A DNA stretch of 64,000 nt from Cryptomeria japonica (lineage: Eukaryota > Streptophyta > Pinopsida > Cupressales > Cupressaceae). Below the pieces are notes generated by a model. The model was given only the letters and a program-made list of their open reading frames with translations. It was not told where the DNA came from and made no database searches. Of the stretch, positions 23,409 through 37,097 are shown one piece after another (position 1 is the stretch's first letter; every line of letters begins with the position of its first letter). Where the stretch lies: the NCBI RefSeq assembly GCF_030272615.1, contig NC_081415.1:230352803-230416802 (forward strand), read 5' to 3'. Position numbers and translations under genes: made by a program.

Positions 23409-23750
23409 ATAAGCATTACATTTGTAATTTGATAAACAATAAATACTACAGTATCATAAGCATCATAAGCATCACATATGTATCATCATATATGTAATTG
23501 AGCATCATAAGAATCACATATGTATCATCATAAACATGTAATCCATCACATACGTATCATAAATCACCATCCATCACATAGCTAATAAGTAGTCCACATT
23601 CCATAAATAAACACAAAGTTCAAAAAATGTCACATGTATCATCATAAGCATGTAATCCATCACATATGTATTTTAAATCACCATCTATCACATAGCTAGA
23701 GGTGCATCATGAATTAATTAAGTAATGGCATTAGAATTCAAAACATATTA
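23409..23750. repeat. Short irregular repeats between TNP2 and the SET exon
   Basis: Words such as CATCATAAGCATCACATATG, TGTAATCCATCACATA and CACCATCCATCACATAGCTA recur several times with variable spacing. No coding frame crosses it. It separates the TNP2 stop from the probable first exon of the SET gene. Confidence 0.6.
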
Positions 23751-23846
23751 ATTATTTATGTAACCATATAAGTCAAATCAATTTCTATCAAGATATCAAT
23801 ATTAAATAGATAATATAATAATCGCATCTCATACATTTCATTCATG

Positions 23847-26800
23847 TCATTGATCTTCTTCTTCATCCAACTCATCATCATGACCATCATGATCATCATC
23901 ATCATCATCATCATCGTCGTCGTCGTCGTCGTCGTCATCATCATTGTGTTTGTCATCGTCATCGTCATCACCATCACCATAACCATCACCATCACTATCA
24001 CCCTCACCATCATCATCAACAGCAGCAGCAACATCATCATCAGCTTCTTCTTTGTGTACATTTCTGTCAGGAACATCATCGAGTAACTGTCGCTCATGAT
24101 CATCATCTATATCATCTTCTACTTCTTTGGTGTCTTCTTCTTCCATCACATTATACATTATCGACCTTCCTCTTGGATCATGTCTAACAACAAATGACCA
24201 ACCCAGTTTATGTGGAACCTTCGAGTAAAATACCTACTCACATTGACTTGGAAGAACATAGGGCTCATCCCCAACTCGTTCAAATGACCTTGTATTAACC
24301 ATTGTAAATCCATTATCATGTTCGATAACAGTTCTATCAGGATCATTTTTATTCAGTCGTAGCCTATACCATTTGACGACAAACAGAACTAATTTGAAGG
24401 AATTAAAGTCACACTCAAGTATATCATCCAAAATGCCATAGTATTGATTTTGAGACTCTTGAGGATGTATGTCGTTTCTAGATGAAATATTGGTCACCTC
24501 AAAGATTGCAGTTATCCTAGAATCACAAGTTTTCTTCGTGTCATCCAACTGTTTGATGCAAAATTTATGACCATTGCAGCACATAGCCTTGTGGTGTTTG
24601 ACCTGCAATATGTCTAACATATTAAAATTATTGCATCATGAGTTGATAAACATACAGGTGATTAATAAAATTATACATACCTGTTGATCTCTTAAACCAT
24701 ATGCTAAATCAATTTCCCTTTGTGTAACATTGGAATCTCCATTACGATGAGCTTCTTTAACCAATGAAGCGACACCATCTCATGCTAATGTGCAACTAGA
24801 ATGTTGACATCATTCAATCCACACCATCATCCAATCAAGATTGTTTGCAATATACAAATGTAGCGCATCCCACTCCCGACCAACTGTACAAATAATTAAT
24901 AGACCACTTACAACTGATTTATTTAGAAGATGAAGAATTAATTTACTACAATAACATCTTATAATTACCTCTCACTTTCTTCAATCTACCTTTCCCCATC
25001 AGGTCCTCCCCTTTGAATTTATTAATGGGGTTGGGATCCCAAATGCGATCTACGTGGATTTCTGCTGCAAACTTAGGAAGATATTCAGTAACGTACACCA
25101 TAGTTTGGTATACCATATATCCCTCCACCATAGAACCCTCAGGATGTGCTCTTTGTCGAACCAAAGCCTTCAAAAATTTCAAGTGCCTCTCAACCATCCA
25201 CATTGACCTAGTGTGTACAGGTCCACACAATTCGATCTCCTCAACTTGGTGTATGAGGTAGTGTTCTTGTGCATTGAAAAAAGTTGAAGGTAGACACTTT
25301 TGCATTTCACACATTAGATGAGGGATTTTTCTCTTCCAATATTTTATATATTCCTTGTGGATTTCTTTAGATGACAACCACCTAAAAGAGATTGAAGATG
25401 CAAAAATATATAAATGAGACTTTACAAAATAATATACAATATATTGCATAACAAGTAAAACAAATGGCAAATATAATATCTATATAACAAATTGAACAAA
25501 CATCACTACTTACCTCATGTATTTTCCAAGATCATATATGACTTGCTTGATATTATTGTCGAAGTGGTCTGGGAGAGATAGAGGTAGAACGTACTGCAAC
25601 AATTATAAAATGATCTTTTCATTGTTTTCTAACATAATACAATGAAAAGTACATGCGCAGTATACAAATATATATTAAATACACAAGAACACGAATTACC
25701 TTAATGAAGGTATGTCAATCATGCATTTTCATCCCTAGCCCAAATTCACTCTTCTTTGATATGAGATTGATTATGTTCGCAGCAAATCCTCTGGGAAATT
25801 GAATTTTTCATATGACTTCTTTTATAGAATTGCTTTGTTGCTCCGTTAATAACCAAGGAAGGGCACTTATATTAATTAGATCTCCATTGCTATTTGATTG
25901 AATGACATTTTTCATTGCATGATTGGATTCCACAATGTCACTACAAATTTTGACAATTTTTTCTTTGTCGCACCTTCCATCCAATATTTTCCATAATGTC
26001 TCTGTTATATTCTTTCCAATATGCATTGTATCAAACAAATGCATAATTTGTAGCTACTCGTAGTAAGGTAACCTACTAAATTGTCTGGGATAACTTTTTA
26101 GTCCTTTTGGAAGGTGGCCATCCATGCCTTGACGACCTTCAGTATCTCAATTACATCATCAGTAAACAAAACACGATAGAAAAATTCAAACTCCAAACAT
26201 AAACCATTAGATGGAATGACATTACCTTGACGATTAATTCTATTATATTCCAACTTCCATAAGTGAGGAGTCATTCTTTGTGGCTTTGATGTAGTCTCCT
26301 CTTTCCCATTGAAAAGATGTTTTTCAGTATTCCGGTACTTATTATTTTTGTGAAGGAAGTGCCTATACTCATCAAACACTTGCTTTCCTAAACTTTTTGA
26401 ATGACGGGATTTCATCTTTGGACCACAAACTGGACATGCAAATTTTCCCTTTGTTTGAAGACCTACAAGATAATGTATAATTCTATTAAATCTATTAATT
26501 TTTATAATTATAAATATCATGCGCAACTTGAACACTATAACGTACCACAAAAATGTGTTAGCCCTGGGGCATCATGTATTGTCCATACAAGCATTGCATG
26601 GAATTGAAATTGTCTTTGTCCTATTGGTCTAGAGATGTCATACATGGTCACACCATTCAATAACTCTAGCAACTCGTCGATAAGAGGCTCAATATATACA
26701 TTCATATCTTTAACTTGGTACTTGCCTAGTGGAATGAACAAAAACATTACATAATTATTATGACCATTTTACTGAAATATTTAAAATTAAATGTAGATGA

Positions 26801-28147
26801 CTATTAAATGATAAAATACCTAGTTCAATCATTGCCAAAATTATGTGCTCCCTCTTTATTGACATCCATGGAGGAATATTATTGTTGATAACAAAAATAG
26901 GCCACACCGATTAAACAGATCTCAACTCTCCAAATGGATTGACACCGTCCGCTGCCAATGAAAGCCTGAGATTACAAGGTTCTTCTTTAAAGTGTGGCCA
27001 CTTTTCCTCTATGTCCATAAACGTTGAACCATCCGCAGGCATTCGAATAATGTCATCTCGACTTCTATTGTGTGCATGGTAATCCATAAATTGTGCCAAG
27101 CTAGTGCACCTGAATAATCATTGCATACATGGAATAATGGGAATATAACGAAGAACCTTGTGAGGCACCTTTTTTGTTATTTGATCTGTTCAATATCTGT
27201 TGATATGACATTCAGGGAATTCTGTTCCAAATTCATGTTGTTTATGATATATAATATGATCATTGGGACAAGCATCTATTGTTTGATACTCCATTCCAAT
27301 GTCTTTCATAATGGCAGATAATTCTCGGTATGAGCAAGGTAGAATATTTGATGGTGGTAAGAAAAACTCACCTATCAATCTACAGCAAAAAAAAAAGTTT
27401 GAGGTGTTAATATAAAGAATATTAATGGTACATGATTCACCATTTATTAACTGTAATGACATGTATGACACACCTTAACATACGTGAGATTGTTATGTTG
27501 GATAAACCATTCATAACCTTCAAGTTCACTAACAACAATATAGCAGAGAGAAGAGTTGTTTGGGAGCCTTTGTAAAGGGGCTCATATGCCTTCTCAAGAA
27601 GAGGTAAATCATGAACATCAAGGTCATCCTGATCATCATGATCAGTTGTGCCAATACTAAATGTGTCATGGATCAATGTATTTGTACCATCATCTTCAAT
27701 TGTGTTTTCTGGTGCATGATCGTCATCTTCCATGGGATCATTATCTTCAGCTTTGATATTCACACCTCCATGTTCCTCCACTTTGAAAACCATATTCTCA
27801 GGGTTTTGTTGATCCATACCATGTGCTCTAGGGTGCTCCACCTATATAAAATTGATATACATAAATAAACCGTGATCATGATCTCATTATCAAGTGATTT
27901 CTTATGTATATAAATTGTTAAAATGATATAATGAACAACTTACCAGTGGATGATAATCATGTCCCCCTTCAATGTGACCATGTCGCCTACAATGTTTCTT
28001 AGTTGTTTTGATTAGAAGTCTTCTAGTCTTTAAGCCCTTATAAATTTTGTAGGGACAATAACATTTCCCATCACCTTTTCTTTTCAAGTTAGACCATAAT
28101 CTAGCAATTGTCTCTTTATTTTGTTCTTCACTGATATTATCTGACAT
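23847..28147 (-). pseudogene. TNP2-type CACTA transposase, nine exons
   Basis: From ATG 28147, nine exons with GT-AG borders can be drawn: 28147-27944, 27841-27474, 27379-26820, 26725-26546, 26462-25700, 25593-25514, 25381-24969, 24883-24681 and 24602-23847. The protein has an N-terminal Cys/His-rich segment (CRRHGHIEGGHDYHPL), the transposase core (LKVMNGLSNITISRML, IDACPNDHIIYHKQHEFGTE, KVPHKVLRYIPIIP, RLSLAADGVNPFGELRS, NNNIPPWMSIKREHIILAMI, VYIEPLIDELLELLNGV, LQTKGKFACPVCGPKM) and a pre-DUF4218 block (MHLFDTMHIGKNITETLW). Next come a DUF4218-like segment (QVEEIELCGPVHTRSMWMVE, QRAHPEGSMVEGY) and a DUF4216-like segment (VVKWYRLRLNKND, KVPHKLGWSFVVRHDPRGR), ending in a long Asp-rich tail. 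About nine stops and one frameshift near 26100 inactivate it. It would cut at the CACTA ends. Confidence 0.9.
23880..24020. repeat. CAT/CGT trinucleotide tract encoding the Asp-rich tail of TNP2
   Basis: On the plus strand it reads as CATCAT, CGTCGT and CACCAT runs. On the coding minus strand these are GAT and GAC codons for an Asp-rich tract with some Gly, His and Ser. The frame stays open through it to the stop at 23847, so it belongs to the gene. Confidence 0.8.
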
Positions 28148-31100
28148 GGTCTTTCTTCACAGGCAAAAAAATTAGGCTATGGAAACTTCAATGCAAAAGC
28201 TTCACAAAAATTGCAAATCGAACCAAAACCATTCAACTCTTCTTTTTCATCTTAAAACATTGAACTTAATAGAGAACATAATTAATGTAGCTGATTGTGT
28301 GAATTTCTGAGCATTGTGTCTGCAAATTCTTACTAAAAGTTTGCCTGTTGCAGACTTTCTGAGAGACATTTTTTAGTATTCTAAGCAAAGCATTTATTTT
28401 AACATACACTTATTCATCCACACTGTAGGGATAACAATACAAGGCTCACATATTGGTCTAAGAGAATGCCATGGTCTCACAAAGTAACCAAGAACCATAT
28501 GAAATGATGGTCTTGAATCCACACACAACTAGGGAGGATCCATACGATTATGTATGACTTCCCCCTTGTTTGTTTAATGGGATTAGCCTCCAAGACATAA
28601 CCATCAATAATCACTAAGAATGTACAAGTGGATCATAACTACCCATACAACAAACACTTACCCCTATCCTCAAATTTTCCCAATGTTTGATTCCTTATAT
28701 ACACTCATCTTATCTACGTCGATCTTGGTGAGGAATCACATCACAACAAAGAAGGAAACATTTAAAAATAGCAAGAGTTTCACTAAACTACCAAAGATCA
28801 TAAATATTGAAAGAAAGAAAAAATAGTACCAATAATAAGTCAAATAAATGTGTTCAATTCCAATAGCAAATCAAACATAGCCACAATAACTACATAATAG
28901 AGAAAACTCACAATAGTGATTAAACTAATTCAAAAAAGATAAAATAAAATTGTTGGCCCATGCAACAAAGATGAGAGATCATCAATAATTGAAGGAAACT
29001 TCACAATCCTTAAAAGTGCACATTACATAACTATACGACTAGAAATTGTGGCTAAATAGAGTGAAGATTCATAATGACTCCAATAATAGTCCCTCATGTG
29101 TGCATTTGTGGCATGAACACAAAAACTCCCACATGGCATGGCCATGTACCTAATGGAGAAGACATGCCTAGGCTACATGCCCAAAAAACATGACTATAAT
29201 AATAGTCCCTCATGCATGCATTTGTGACCTGCACACTACAAATCCTAACATATCATGGCAATACACCTCATAGAGAAGACACACCTAGGGCCACATTGCA
29301 CATAGAAACATGCCTCACAAAGAAGACATGCATAGGGCACATGCCACATAGCAATGTGTCTTATACACCAAAGCTATATGTATACATAATGAGGCACATT
29401 CATATGTTATCAAACACAACCTATTGTATCTAACATGAGTTCCTCTCTACATGTGTGCAAATCTTCCAACACTAATCGCCACTAAGAAAGAATAATATAA
29501 AATGCATCTTCAAATATTTGTGTGTGTGTGTGGAATTGTGTCTTTGAACCCAAATCGCTACCATCAACAACATGTAACCATCACCTACACTATATCAAAA
29601 CATAAGTATGGTGTGACATCATATCTATTTGCATAATGTCAAAACACATGCAAACATGAAAATCATCATAGCATGACATAAATCAATCTCCACGTGTTGG
29701 AACAAAGATATAAATAAGATAATAGGGTAAGAGGAAACCCGTACCAAGAACCACATACCAACTATCGGCAATGCCATCAAGATAAATGTAGGATAGGATA
29801 CCACTATGAGCCATCCAATGGTCCATTCTATGAGGAGAACTAGGGGATACTATCTTTGAAAGGTGTGGTCAATAGAGATAATCCCTACTAATACCACAAT
29901 ATGTCACCATAGCTTCTTGAGTTTTCCATTCTTCTACTTAACACCACATTTATTGAGTTCCTCAACAGCGAGATTGGTTCTCAATAGGATGCACAAACAT
30001 GTAAACACACAAGCATGGTTTCATCATACTTTTACAACAATACAAATTCATTTTTCTAGTTAATTACTTAGTGTAAAAATAACTCCATTACATAACATAC
30101 GGCAATAATCACCATAAGTTTTCAAATAAACTGCCCAAACATCAATTGGAGTTACCCTTTCTAAGGTACAAACATAATTATTTATAACTTCAAAATTAAA
30201 ATAATCACAGTACATCCAAATAAGTTCAATAGTGCATGGAAATAGACAACATGATCCATAATTAAACCTATAAATTACCCTAATTGGATATGCTAATAAA
30301 ATGGTGTCTCAAATAATAGAGATCTGGACTTTGTTTCATCATACACAAGCATGGTTTCATCATACTTGTATCCAAATACACCATCCATAGATAGGTACTC
30401 AGTACAATCTCATGGGTACCCTTTTAGCTGAATTTACCCTATATTTAGGTGAATCTACCCTTGTATCATTCCTTGATCTAGTATGTCATTCCACCAATCA
30501 ATAATTTTTCCATATTCTTGGGAGAATACACTATCCCTTAGGTGAATATGCCATATCCTTAAATGAATCCTCCTTGTCATCATCCTAAGTCCACTTTTTG
30601 TTAAGTCTTATCCCTTCATCTTTAGGAAAATTCACCTATCCTTATGTGAATCTACTTTCTCTTAGGTGAATCTATTTCACATAAATCATTTATCTTATCC
30701 ATCTTTCTTACGCAAATGGTGAATTTTTCCTATACTTAGATGACTATACTCCCATTTAGGTGAATCTATCTAGTTTTAGTCTTCTTCCATTATTTTGTCC
30801 AAATTTTTATCCTCTAGTTTACATGAATCTACTTGATCTTAGGAAAATCAACCCTATCATTCTAAGGAAAATTCACCTTGTCATCATCCTTAATCATCTA
30901 CCTTTCAAGTGTATAGTCCATCCATCCTTGTGAGAATCTAACATATTATTGGGAAAATCCACTCCCTCTTAGGTGAATCCACCTTTTCCACCTTCTCATT
31001 AATCTATTATTTGTTCTAAGAAGGACACAAAAGTGGATAGAAAACAATAGAGGAGATAGTACTCAAACAAGTACTAAGGAATTGCATTAGTGACATGTCA

Positions 31101-34100
31101 CAAATGTGAGTTATACATGTTCCAAATTGATTGATTCTCATGGAGGAACTAAGTTATCTACAATAAATAGCCACCCAAGAAACCCATTTGCTTTAGGCAA
31201 ACTTTCTTAGTAGTAGCTTAATTCTTGAGACACTTGATTTAGATATGATCTTGTAAATGGTATTAAAAAGAGTAATTAGTCACCAACCAACCACACTCTT
31301 CATTTGTATATTTAAGAATTAGTTTGGTCAAACCTTGATTGTAACAAGCATAACCAAATCCTCCATGATAAAGTTAACAACAAATATATTATTGCATAAC
31401 CAAATCTTTGTGGTGGGTGTGTTCAACAAATATATTATTGTGTGAATTTCTTTTGTCCAAAATGTAGGAACTTGATCTACATATCCATGAAGGCATGATT
31501 AGGTCTCTATACAACACTGTTTTGTCGATGCATATATGTAGTGGTTAGTTGTGGATAAACCATTTTGAGTGAATTTCTCATTTACTTGAGCATTTTGCAT
31601 TTAGAGAACAACTGGATGACCATTCAACAAGGGGTTTAAACTCTTTGAACTTCACAAATGCTTGAGCTTTTCTTGTCAAGCAATGTACCCACATCTTAAA
31701 GACATGAAATTATGAAAGATGATAGTCCCAAATCTGCAAATGACTGTCACAACATAGTGAATAAGGGAAATCCGTAGATACATTAATGAGTAGCCCTAGA
31801 TCAATACAAAGAGAGCACATGCATGCTAAGGGAGCATTGAACAAGCCTTTTTCAGGATAATATAATGGTAGTAAAATAAATCAATAAAGAGCATAAGTTC
31901 ATCAAGAACAATTCTTAGCCACAAAGATCTAAGGTAATCATAGAGGAGCTGATAATAAGTGAGTTCAAGAAGACACACTCAAGCCTTCATCACATATATA
32001 ATCAAAGAGGTGATTGACAATGAATTTTTTTAGGTTTCAAATATAATCAATTTGGGTTTTTTAGGGAAGGATTTGGATTTGATGCTAAACGGTAGGCTCA
32101 CGATATGGGATGAACTTTTTTTTTCTTTTAAATTCTAGTTTCTTTTTTTCAATCTTTTGATGAAAATCTCTCAATATAATGTCACTTTGGCGAGGGTGCC
32201 TAACCTTCTCTTTCGTCTATGAGCTGCTTTCTATTATAAAGATATCAACAATGTTATTGGTTATTTTCTGAAGGTATATTCCACAACCTTTGATACCAAA
32301 CACTCTACTTTTGCCTATATCTTGGTGGACATTGACATTTCCAAGACTCTAATTGATGCAGAGCCCCAAGCAAGGTGTGGAATAGGTTCTTCTACTCAAA
32401 CCTCCAACCAAGGACCCTAGCACTTCAAATTGACTTCATGGGGTGTTCAAGACTTGGATATATAGGTTCCATATCACTTCCAATTTGTTTACTTCTATGC
32501 AAGGTTCTATCCCCCCAACACTCCCAATGGCTGCAGGAGACTCGCTAGGCCAAATTGGTCCAACTATGGTTGGAACTTTTCCCAATGAAAATGTGACTAA
32601 AAATGGTATGATTTGAAGGTTTCAAGGTCATAGAGACCTTATCCCAAGCTTGGATTGATTCCCTTAAGGTAATTTTGCAAAGTTGTTGTTTTAGAGGCTT
32701 ACAAGCCCTTGTAGCCCTGCCAGACCAGAATTGTTGTTTTTCTCCCAATCATGCCAAAGGAAACCTAAGGATTAAAATGGATTTATACCCCTACCATGGA
32801 GTACTAACACATATCTCAAGGGTTCAGGCTGATCAATTATGCAAAGGACGTAACCCTACCCTTGGCTAGTAGGCCTAATAGCCCCAATTAGGTCTATTTT
32901 ACAAAGAAAGTACCCTTCAAAAGTGATTCCCAAGAAAATTAATGGTATGTAACTCTCAATTACATGTAAAAACTACAAACTACCAGGTTTCAGACCTTGG
33001 TGACACCCCAAACTCCAGATATGGAACCTTCTTGTATGCCTTCACTAGGTGGCCACATGAAGTTGCCCACCTTAGTGCATCAAAACCTTGCTCATTTCCA
33101 CTCCAAACCTGCAAAATTATTTAAAAATATTAAATTAAATTTTTAAACCTTGCTTCTCCTCCAGGGCCATTGAGTGACTAAGAAGGATTAGCAAGTTTTC
33201 ACCATTTTAACGTCAAAACCTAGGGAACGTTGTCCTAACCTAGCAACTTCCAGTAAATTGCAGATATCTCCACTTGAAGAATGAATAAAGACCTCAGAAT
33301 AGTCTCATTTTAAAGGTGATTCACTCCTCTAACACATCCCACCATTTTTATGCTTCTATCAAGTCCTTACAGTATGGTACAATGATTATAGCAGCAAAAT
33401 TGCAGGAAAATCACATAATTTTATTGCTTTTTTAATGCCAAATCATTACAAACGACTCAAAAACCCCCAAACGGTGGTTGGAATCATGATTTATATCCTT
33501 CCCATCAGTTATCAACCACTTTTTTAACTATGGGAACCATTTGGAGAGAAGTTGCACTTTTTAACCAGAAATGGTTATTAGCAACTTTGACAATTTTTAC
33601 AATTTTGACATATTTTAACCAAATTTGACACCTATTGAATCCAATGGTATTAGTGTCATTAAAACATGTCTAAAAAATCCTAAGACACCTAAAAACACCT
33701 AAAATACTCAATTCAATACCCCTAGGCCCATATGCCTATGGTGGCTTATCATCTTGCCAAATCCATGACATTGGGTAACAAGGTGGGGTTTATTACAAAA
33801 ATCAACAAAATAACCTATCTTATTGCAAATATGGATGAATCACATCATTATTCCTTTAAAAATTCACGGTCTTTGTCATAATTGCCTTGGTCATGAGGTT
33901 CCCCTGCACCACTAATGAGGATGTTGTCTTGATGGTTGAGGATGGGTAGTGGACTTAATCGAAGAGCTATTACCATGGTAGAAGAGTGTGCAAGGAGTCA
34001 TGCACTCACCTAGTCTATGGAATTGATACAACATACAACATCTTTGGGTAAGCATTCTTCCTCATTGCGTGAAGTGACTTTGGTTGAGGATTCCCTCCAG

Positions 34101-36963
34101 TCTCCTTGATCAAAGGAACTTGAAAATGGTGTCTTGGATGGTTGTTCAAAGAGTTGTTTCAAAATCCCATTGTCAAGCTAAGGGTGTGTGTATTGAAAAA
34201 AGGAAATGACATTTTTTAGGTTGGAAATGACATTGACAAGACTCTAGGCCCTTTCAAATCATCTAGTTTGATCTTTTGCTATTGGTTAGTGGCTATTTTA
34301 TTGATATTTTGATTAAATTGGGTTTTAGGAGTCTATAACCTAAAACCTATTTACCTTTAATAAAAATCATGAGATCCTAAACACAAATAATTTTCACTTC
34401 CCTTCTCTTTCCTGAGCCCCACAATATATAACACTCAAATAACTAACACTACCATTACCACTTCCCCCACACGTGGGATACACAATTTTAATCTAATTTG
34501 CTAGTGGGATGACTTACAAAGCATAAGAATATAACTACCTTGGGGGATGTGTACCACATGTTAGCATATATATCAACCATTATACATTATAATTGTAACA
34601 CCCCATTTCTATTGTTGAGATGTAGATCTCAACATCACTAGACTTCAACTATGTATTAGGGGATGCATATGTTGTTCTTGTGTTTTTTGTCTTGGGTGTT
34701 GAACGATGTTTTAGCTTCATTGTTTTTTTGTGAGTTTTAGTTGTGGTTGTTGTCCTTGCCTTGAATGGTGTGTTTGGACCATCCCCATGTTTCAAGATGA
34801 GGTTCCTTAACATGTCGATTGTTGGTGTTCAATATGATTTGAGGTGGCTATGTTATGTTTATATGCCTCATTTATTTGAATGTTTTAGTTCATAAATGTG
34901 CATAAAATTATTTATGTTTTACTAAATGTGTTTGTTGATTATATGATATCTTGATGCATTGAATTATTTTTTTATGATGTTGGTCTTGTTGGGTGTTTAT
35001 GATGTGATTCAACTATATATGTATTGAATAGGTATTCTTGACATGTGCATTGAGTAGTTACAGGTACATGGTTATTTCTCCACTTGGCTATAGAGGTTTT
35101 AAAGAAAAATGCTCTTCAAAAGCGTTCTTTTGAAAATTTAAAATTTTGAGAGATTTGACTCAATTCAATTGTAAAAGCTTGGGAGTGAATTGGATTGAGG
35201 ATGACAAAGGATTGCTTGATATGTGTGTGGATTCAACTTCATCCATTTTGAGGAAATTACAAGAAAGCCATTTTTTCAAATTTGAAAATGAAGGTAATTG
35301 TATTCTTTATCTTTGTATTTGAGTCCTTTTGCATAATGGATGCCATGCTCACCCTTAAGGAAACATTGGAATTCTTTCTTAGAATGAAATTTGAAGCAAA
35401 TAGAGTAGGGTTTAATTTATTTAAAATTTTAAAAAATGACATTTTGTGCCCTCACCATGACAATTTTTTTTAAAATGATTGAAATTCAAAGTTTATTGCT
35501 TGAATTAGATGTTCACATTTTAACCAAAGGGACACTTTGTATTTCGAATTTCAAAATTTGAGAAAATTTGACCTTCATTAATAAAGTTTGCATAAAATTT
35601 TTGGTTTTTACGTTTGGAAAAAATCTAAGAAAATTTGAATTTTGCAATTGAATTTGAATGCTTTAGAATGGAAGATTTGAAGACTCCATGATTTTTCATA
35701 ATATGCCTTTTAAGACTATTGAAAAAATTATTGATCCAAAGTTGTGCCACACTTGATGTATTTTAATTCTTGCCTTGTTTTTTGTGCCACACTTGATGTT
35801 GTGAGTATGAAGTAAGGACATAGGTGTTAGAGAGAAGTATGTAATAGCTTCCTACATTTGCTAGGGCACAAAGGGGCCTAAGGATATCTTGTGCAGAAAT
35901 CTCTTAACTAAGTGATAACTAAAGAAAGAAATGAGAAATTAAAATGAACCAAGATAATGGTGCACTATTATATTTGGAGTGCTCGTATGGACTTGGTATG
36001 AGTGTGGAAGACATGCTCGCTCTTGGAGCTCTAAGACTTGCATGGTTGAGTAACCTCATCTTCTGTGAGGGGTGTAATTGATTCATCTTGGACAATACTT
36101 TAGGCCATTGCAATAAAACTCTTTACCACCTCTCTAGAATCTAGTCCTCTTTCCCATTGAGTTGCATTTGATGAGATATGGCACTCCATCCTTTTTGAGT
36201 GACCTTTACATGTGGTGTATGTTGCATACTCTGTGAAAGATGTGCATATAAGCACTTCAAGACACAGCTTTAGTCAAAATTAAGCTGAAACCAGAGTATT
36301 ATACCTCAATGCAAGAGAATGAGGAGATCGTAGAAGTTCATGACACGATCAAAGCTAAAAGGACAAAATGCCTTTAATGGCCTTTATCCTTCGAACACCC
36401 TGCTTGATGAAATCAACATTTAATGATAGATTGTTGTCAGTTTAACTACCTCTACTCCTTTGTGTTCTTTATGTTCTAGGAAAGTGGACCACTAAGTATC
36501 AAAGCTGAAAGACGTCCATTTTAAATGTTACTCAAGTCCGAATGACAGGACACAAGGAAACTTGTGACGGATTGAAATATCTAGAGGAGTTCTTAATATA
36601 GATAGCTTCATTGCAAAAACTTCAATACAAGCACAAAAATCATCTACAAACAGAGAGGAAGAAACTTAGGAAGAAATAGATGCTTCATACAAGTTTCTAT
36701 AACCTCCATTATAGCTTATATAAGTATTCAACGCGCCCTTTGCGTGCAAATCGAAGATGATTTACCAAAAAAAATTGAGAATTGATCGCTCTACTGCGGC
36801 CAAAAACATTCTAAACCCTTGATAGAAAATTCACCTAGACAAAAGCGAGCCAAAAACCTTACCTTGCTTGTGCAGAGATCGCTCTAGTGGGGGGGGCAGG
36901 GAGGCAAGACGGTCGCCGCTTGCTTCGGTTTGCTTTCAAAATGAAAATGCGTTGTTTTTTTTT
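28148..36963. other. Non-coding right arm of the CACTA transposon (5' side of its genes)
   Basis: 8.8 kb has no reading frame I can attach to a family. Visible content includes degenerate direct repeats at about 29150-29360 (GAGAAGACATGC, CTAGG, CACATGCC words), the TTAGGTGAATCTACC cluster at 30415-31000, and otherwise AT-rich unique-looking sequence. The promoter of the TNP2 gene should lie here but I could not locate it. Confidence 0.5.
30415..31000 (+). repeat. Degenerate repeat cluster, TTAGGTGAATCTACC word
   Basis: Versions of CCTTAGGTGAATCTACCC (with GGGAGAATAC, TTAGGAAAATTCACC, ATGTGAATCTAC variants) occur about 15 times at irregular 20-60 bp spacing. No protein frame explains it. Confidence 0.65.
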
Positions 36964-36967
36964 TAAT

Positions 36968-37012
36968 AAAATGCCCGTGGTCGTCGGAATTCTGACGAAC
37001 ATGGGCATTTTT
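36968..37012. repeat. Right subterminal hairpin of the CACTA transposon
   Basis: AAAATGCCCGTGGTCGTC pairs across GGAATTC with GACGAACATGGGCATTTT. The centre word GTCGGAATTCTGAC matches the word in both arms of the left subterminal repeat, tying the two ends together. Confidence 0.75.
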
Positions 37013-37063
37013 TTTTTTTTTAAATCAAATTTTCACACAATGCTCCTTATCTATCGGAAACCT

Positions 37064-37094
37064 CTGTCAAAATTTGACCCCAAATGTATTAGTG
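37064..37094 (-). repeat. Right terminal inverted repeat of the CACTA transposon
   Basis: Read on the minus strand it begins CACTAATACATTTGGGG and ends TTTTGACAG, the counterpart of 15280-15310. ATT follows at 37095-37097. Confidence 0.9.
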
Positions 37095-37097
37095 ATT

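Larger units (their letters stand above)
15280..37094 (-). mobile_element. Complete CACTA (En/Spm, CMC) DNA transposon, 21.8 kb
   Basis: The left end starts CACTAGTACATTC and the right end is its inverted counterpart (ends GTATTAGTG), giving imperfect terminal inverted repeats of about 31 bp. A 3-bp duplication ATT flanks it (15277-15279 and 37095-37097), as expected for this superfamily. It sits inside Copia B pol, and the host frame continues directly after the right-hand ATT. Genes run right to left: a nine-exon TNP2 transposase with DUF4218- and DUF4216-like segments, then a region combining a SET domain with TNPA-like exons. About 3.5 kb on the left and 8.8 kb on the right are non-coding. 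In-frame stops suggest this copy cannot move itself, although its ends look usable. Confidence 0.93.

Noticed and set aside
23844-24086. Plus-strand open frame rich in Ile and Val, membrane-like
   Set aside because: It is the antisense of the CAT trinucleotide tract that encodes the Asp-rich tail of TNP2.
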